Source of the DNA: Haloarcula salinisoli
GTDB taxonomy: Archaea; Halobacteriota; Halobacteria; Halobacteriales; Haloarculaceae
Direction of reading: 5' to 3'
Assembly (NCBI RefSeq): GCF_019599405.1
Contig: NZ_RKLQ01000004.1
Location: 1 to 64,000 of the forward strand
Length of the DNA stretch: 64,000 nucleotides
Shown here: piece by piece, positions 61,671 to 64,000 of the stretch
Numbering within the stretch: position 1 is the stretch's first letter
Layout of the letters: the number at the start of each line of letters is the position of its first letter
Notes under the pieces: model-generated
The model's database searches: none
Seen by the model: the letters and a program-made list of their open reading frames with translations, nothing else
What the model was told of the DNA's origin: nothing
Position numbers and translations under genes: made by a program

Positions 61671-62216
61671 ATGGTCGTCGTTGAGGAGGTCACCAAACTG
61701 AGTGAGCGCCGTACCCAAACCTCGTCCGAGGCGTTTCCAGACGAAGCACTGATGTCGGTTCGATCGGCCGTCGACGCTGTTCCGGCGAGTGTCTTCGATG
61801 GCTCGACGAAGCACACAGAGGTCGGTGAGTTCGATGCCGCGATCGCTGACGGCCTCTCGCAGTACGAGTACGAAGGAGACGCTGCCGGCGGCTACAACCC
61901 GAACTGCAAGCTCTGGTCGCATCTGGGGTTCAATTACAGCGTCGACCTCTACGACGCCGACGCCCGAATCGCCATCGAGGTCGAGAAGAGCGAGCGGAAG
62001 AACGTTAGCGACGACCTACTCAAGTTCCAGAAGGGGTACCGAACCCAAAAAGACGGCCGGCCGAAGATCGAGTTCGGCTGTCTGGTGGTGCCGGTGAACT
62101 ATCTCGGGCGACATAACCTCTACCGGCACAGCCTGACCAAGCTCGACTTCATGAAGGGCGTCCTGTTCATTGACGACGTCGCTGTCATCGGCTATCGGGA
62201 TCCGCGAACGGACTGA
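61671..62216 (+). CDS. PD-(D/E)XK nuclease-like protein (BglII-fold type)
   Basis: 181 residues. The core reads SVDLYDADARIAIEVEKSER: an acidic residue (D92 or D95), then E103-V-E105-K106, the layout of restriction-type nucleases. A conserved-looking WSHLGFNYS strand precedes it, and KIEFGCLVVPV follows. BglII-like endonucleases are the nearest family by pattern, but there is no methyltransferase beside it, so a repair or transfer role is as likely as restriction. First gene of a probable operon with the two small genes behind it. Confidence 0.6.
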   Translation: MVVVEEVTKLSERRTQTSSEAFPDEALMSVRSAVDAVPASVFDGSTKHTEVGEFDAAIADGLSQYEYEGDAAGGYNPNCKLWSHLGFNYSVDLYDADARIAIEVEKSERKNVSDDLLKFQKGYRTQKDGRPKIEFGCLVVPVNYLGRHNLYRHSLTKLDFMKGVLFIDDVAVIGYRDPRTD

Positions 62217-62288
62217 CGCTGTCCGCCCTAGCTGTTTGTCGGCGCCGGGGGGCGTGCAGCGCGCGACAAATGCGCGACGTGACTTACC

Positions 62289-62579
62289 ATGCCTGGTCCC
62301 GATCCTCACGACGACACGAGTTCCGACTACGAACAGTTCGAGAAAGAACAGCTCGCACAAGAACGCGACGCCGCCGGGGTCGACACAGCGGATGTCGACG
62401 ACGCGACGGCTCAGAACCTGGTCAACGACCTCGTCGACGCGGACGTCGTCACTCCGATTCCCGAGGACCGAGTTCTGGTTCACGAACCGAGCGGTACCGC
62501 ATTCGACTCATCGATGCAGCTGGCCGTCTTCCACCGTGGCTGGACGGCCGGTCACGGCACCGGTGAGGAAGACGAGTGA
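62289..62579 (+). CDS. Small acidic protein in the nuclease operon
   Basis: 96 residues. An acidic helical first half (YEQFEKEQLAQERDA) and a compact second half (TPIPEDRVLVHEPSGTAF, then MQLAVFHRGWTAGH) that suggests a small beta domain. No family recognised. It follows the nuclease-like gene by 72 bp, and its TGA overlaps the ATG of the zinc-finger gene (TGATG), so the last two are translated together. Confidence 0.65.
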   Translation: MPGPDPHDDTSSDYEQFEKEQLAQERDAAGVDTADVDDATAQNLVNDLVDADVVTPIPEDRVLVHEPSGTAFDSSMQLAVFHRGWTAGHGTGEEDE

Positions 62580-62914
62580 TGCAGCAATCGCTCACAGGGT
62601 GTGCATTCTGCGACGCTCCGGACGCCACCGAGACTGGTGAAGCCCACACTTGGGGACAGGACGAGCGGGTCACCCACCCAATCTGTGTCGACTGTGCCAT
62701 CCAGGTGGAGCCGCATCCCGACGATCGCGACCATCATGCCTGCGATGGGTGTGGGCTGGTCGTCGACACGCTCGCAGCGCTGACGCGATTCCGCGTGGAA
62801 TTTGGACACCTCGAGGGGCCGCTGCAACTGTGCGAGCCCTGTAGTCCTGGCGGGCTCGCTATCTACTGGACGCGCGACATTGAGGGGCACCTTATCGCGG
62901 CGCCGGCGGAGTGA
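62579..62914 (+). CDS. Zinc-finger protein with four CxxC pairs
   Basis: 111 residues from ATG 62579. CxxC knuckles at GCAFCDA, ICVDCAI, ACDGCGL and LCEPCSP, spaced through the chain, should bind two zinc ions in a treble-clef or ribbon arrangement. Between them are HTWGQDERVTHP and FRVEFGHLEGPLQ. Small multi-CxxC proteins of this type recur in haloarchaeal accessory regions; the role is unknown. Ends 12 bp from the stop of the convergent exonuclease gene. Confidence 0.7.
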   Translation: MQQSLTGCAFCDAPDATETGEAHTWGQDERVTHPICVDCAIQVEPHPDDRDHHACDGCGLVVDTLAALTRFRVEFGHLEGPLQLCEPCSPGGLAIYWTRDIEGHLIAAPAE

Positions 62915-62926
62915 ACCTAACCACTC

Positions 62927-63652
62927 TTACTCGCTGAAGGGTATCCTGTCCGAAAGTGTGATGAGGTGTTCTATATCGCCCAAGACATAGTCCGAGATCA
63001 TCCGCTCCGTATGCTCTAGATTACACGAACCAATATCATCGTGACTTTCCGAACGAGCGTGGAGCCACGTTTCCATGATTCCGGGGATATCGCCGCTATC
63101 GACGTAGTCGGTGTCTGCACCAGCCGGGCGAATCCTCTGGAGCTCTAATCTATGAGCATAGTCGTCGAAGAACGTCCGTCGGAGCCCGACCTCCTGATGT
63201 TGGATGAGATCGTCCAGTCCAGTTCCATATCCGTATGCCTCCGCTGCGAAGTCGCCCAAATCAACGGATTTGGCACTCTCGATGATAGTCTTCAAATCAC
63301 CAGCGAGCCCATCACCGGCAGGGCCGTCAGCAGCATATACTGGTCGCTTTTTCAGCATCGGTAAGTCGAAGAAATCGCCCGCATACGTTACGATCTCGTC
63401 CGGTTGATAGGCCCACAGTTCAGCATTGATCCGTCGTAGGAGATCCAGCTCGGACTCAAGTCCTGGAGCGCGCCGAGTGAGAATCTGTGTTCGGGGTAAG
63501 CGACCGCCTGCTTCGGGACCGTCATACGCGAATCCGATTGCCGCAAGCTGGAAATCCTCCGGATCCTCCCAGTCAGGATCGTCATCAGGCGTGAGGTGCG
63601 GGCTGATGGTCTCTATATCGAGGGCGAGTCGCCTAGTACTACTAAATGACAT
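62927..63652 (-). CDS. Stand-alone DEDDy 3'-5' exonuclease (PolB-type)
   Basis: 241 residues with a complete exonuclease set: Exo I LALDIETIS (D12, E14), Exo II VTYAGDFFDLPML (D96) and Exo III DYVLGDIEHL (Y222, D226). The order and spacing are those of the proofreading domain of B-family polymerases, but there is no polymerase attached. It should trim 3' ends of DNA. The polymerase at 20590-22740 lacks exactly these motifs, so supply of proofreading in trans is an attractive inference. It converges on the nuclease/zinc-finger operon. Confidence 0.85.
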   Translation of the reverse strand: MSFSSTRRLALDIETISPHLTPDDDPDWEDPEDFQLAAIGFAYDGPEAGGRLPRTQILTRRAPGLESELDLLRRINAELWAYQPDEIVTYAGDFFDLPMLKKRPVYAADGPAGDGLAGDLKTIIESAKSVDLGDFAAEAYGYGTGLDDLIQHQEVGLRRTFFDDYAHRLELQRIRPAGADTDYVDSGDIPGIMETWLHARSESHDDIGSCNLEHTERMISDYVLGDIEHLITLSDRIPFSE

Positions 63653-63760
63653 AGCGGGTTATTCAAGTCTGGATATTTAAATCGAAGTGAAGTGTATGGG
63701 TTCAGCTGTCAGTGTCCCGGTCGTGAATACTTTTGCCGGGGTAGGCGTCATAAGATAAGT

Positions 63761-64000
63761 ATGAATCAGGCAGACGTCTCTTGGCCAACAGCTCCCACTG
63801 GAATAGCCCCTATGGGCCGGGTTTCCGATCTGGAATTGCGTGACCTCGTCAAGTTGCTCCGGGAAGACAGTACGTCGCGGTGGTTCGAACTGGTGAAGCC
63901 TCCGAAAGACCCGCATCCGACAGTCACCAAGTTGCCGGACTACGACCACGAAGAAGAGTTCGCCGCGGTCCCAGAAGAGCCAACGGAGGGCTACCGACAG
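63761..64000 (+). CDS. Unknown protein, N-terminal part (runs off right edge)
   Basis: 80 residues from ATG 63761 and still open at the window end. It reads SDLELRDLVKLLREDSTSRW, then Pro-rich FELVKPPKDPHP and an acidic stretch. No family is recognised. The 108-bp spacer to the divergent exonuclease contains AT-rich TATTTAAAT, a likely TATA element for the exonuclease. Confidence 0.6.
   Translation, partial: MNQADVSWPTAPTGIAPMGRVSDLELRDLVKLLREDSTSRWFELVKPPKDPHPTVTKLPDYDHEEEFAAVPEEPTEGYRQ

Overview
The window reads as part of a large extrachromosomal replicon (or a plasmid-derived integrated region) of a halophilic archaeon, class Halobacteria. The evidence is the strongly acidic predicted proteins, start codons close behind TATA elements (leaderless style), several haloarchaeal families (Lrp-TRASH regulator, Orc1/Cdc6, TBP paralogs, RPA with zinc finger, UPF0212) and G-rich haloarchaeal origin repeats. 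No rRNA, tRNA, CRISPR array or intact insertion sequence was recognised. The species cannot be fixed from the sequence alone.

Region 1 (1-10900) is a metal cassette. An amidohydrolase start runs off the left edge. A copper block follows: a permease with two metal-binding YHS domains, a CPC-type copper ATPase, an Lrp-type TRASH regulator, a one-domain copper chaperone and a CPH-type ATPase with a His-rich head, followed by a methyltransferase. A nickel pair (NicO-type permease and divergent NikR) and a CPBP-like membrane protein close the block. Region 2 (11000-18000) is accessory: a frameshifted serine recombinase, a TumE/TumA toxin-antitoxin pair, an acidic orphan protein, and a type IIG restriction-modification gene between two degenerate TATA-binding-protein paralogs.

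Region 3 (18000-28900) is replication. It has an Orc1/Cdc6 gene, an operon of a RecA-like protein without a P-loop, a small coiled-coil protein and a B-family polymerase that has lost its exonuclease motifs, then a second Orc1/Cdc6 gene embedded in an origin with seven repeats of about 22 bp. Small plasmid genes, a wHTH plus TumE-like pair, a structured-RNA-like intergenic stretch and a DJ-1/PfpI protein follow. Region 4 (28900-34100) is an AT-richer island with a large STAND NTPase (possible Avs-type defence) and an unknown protein.

Region 5 (34200-56200) is a type IV secretion/conjugation-like cluster. A leftward operon encodes VirB3-, VirB4- and VirB6-like proteins and accessories, with a membrane AAA+ ATPase beyond it. 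Rightward genes encode polytopic membrane proteins, a secreted surface protein, a VirB2-like pilin, a very large coupling ATPase and a PrimPol-type replication protein. No relaxase was recognised. Region 6 (56200-64000) has a second wHTH plus TumE-like pair, a natural RPA-Rpap fusion, a UPF0212 protein, a PD-(D/E)XK-like nuclease operon with zinc-finger proteins, and a stand-alone DEDDy exonuclease.

The strongest linking signal is an inverted repeat with TTAACCAACA arms at the same spacing, found only upstream of the polymerase operon and upstream of the nuclease operon next to the stand-alone exonuclease. The exo-dead polymerase, its RecA-like partner, the separate exonuclease, PrimPol and the RPA fusion may therefore form one co-regulated replication or repair set. 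A second shared motif (TTACAAnnGTTG) precedes three rightward membrane-protein or pilin genes.
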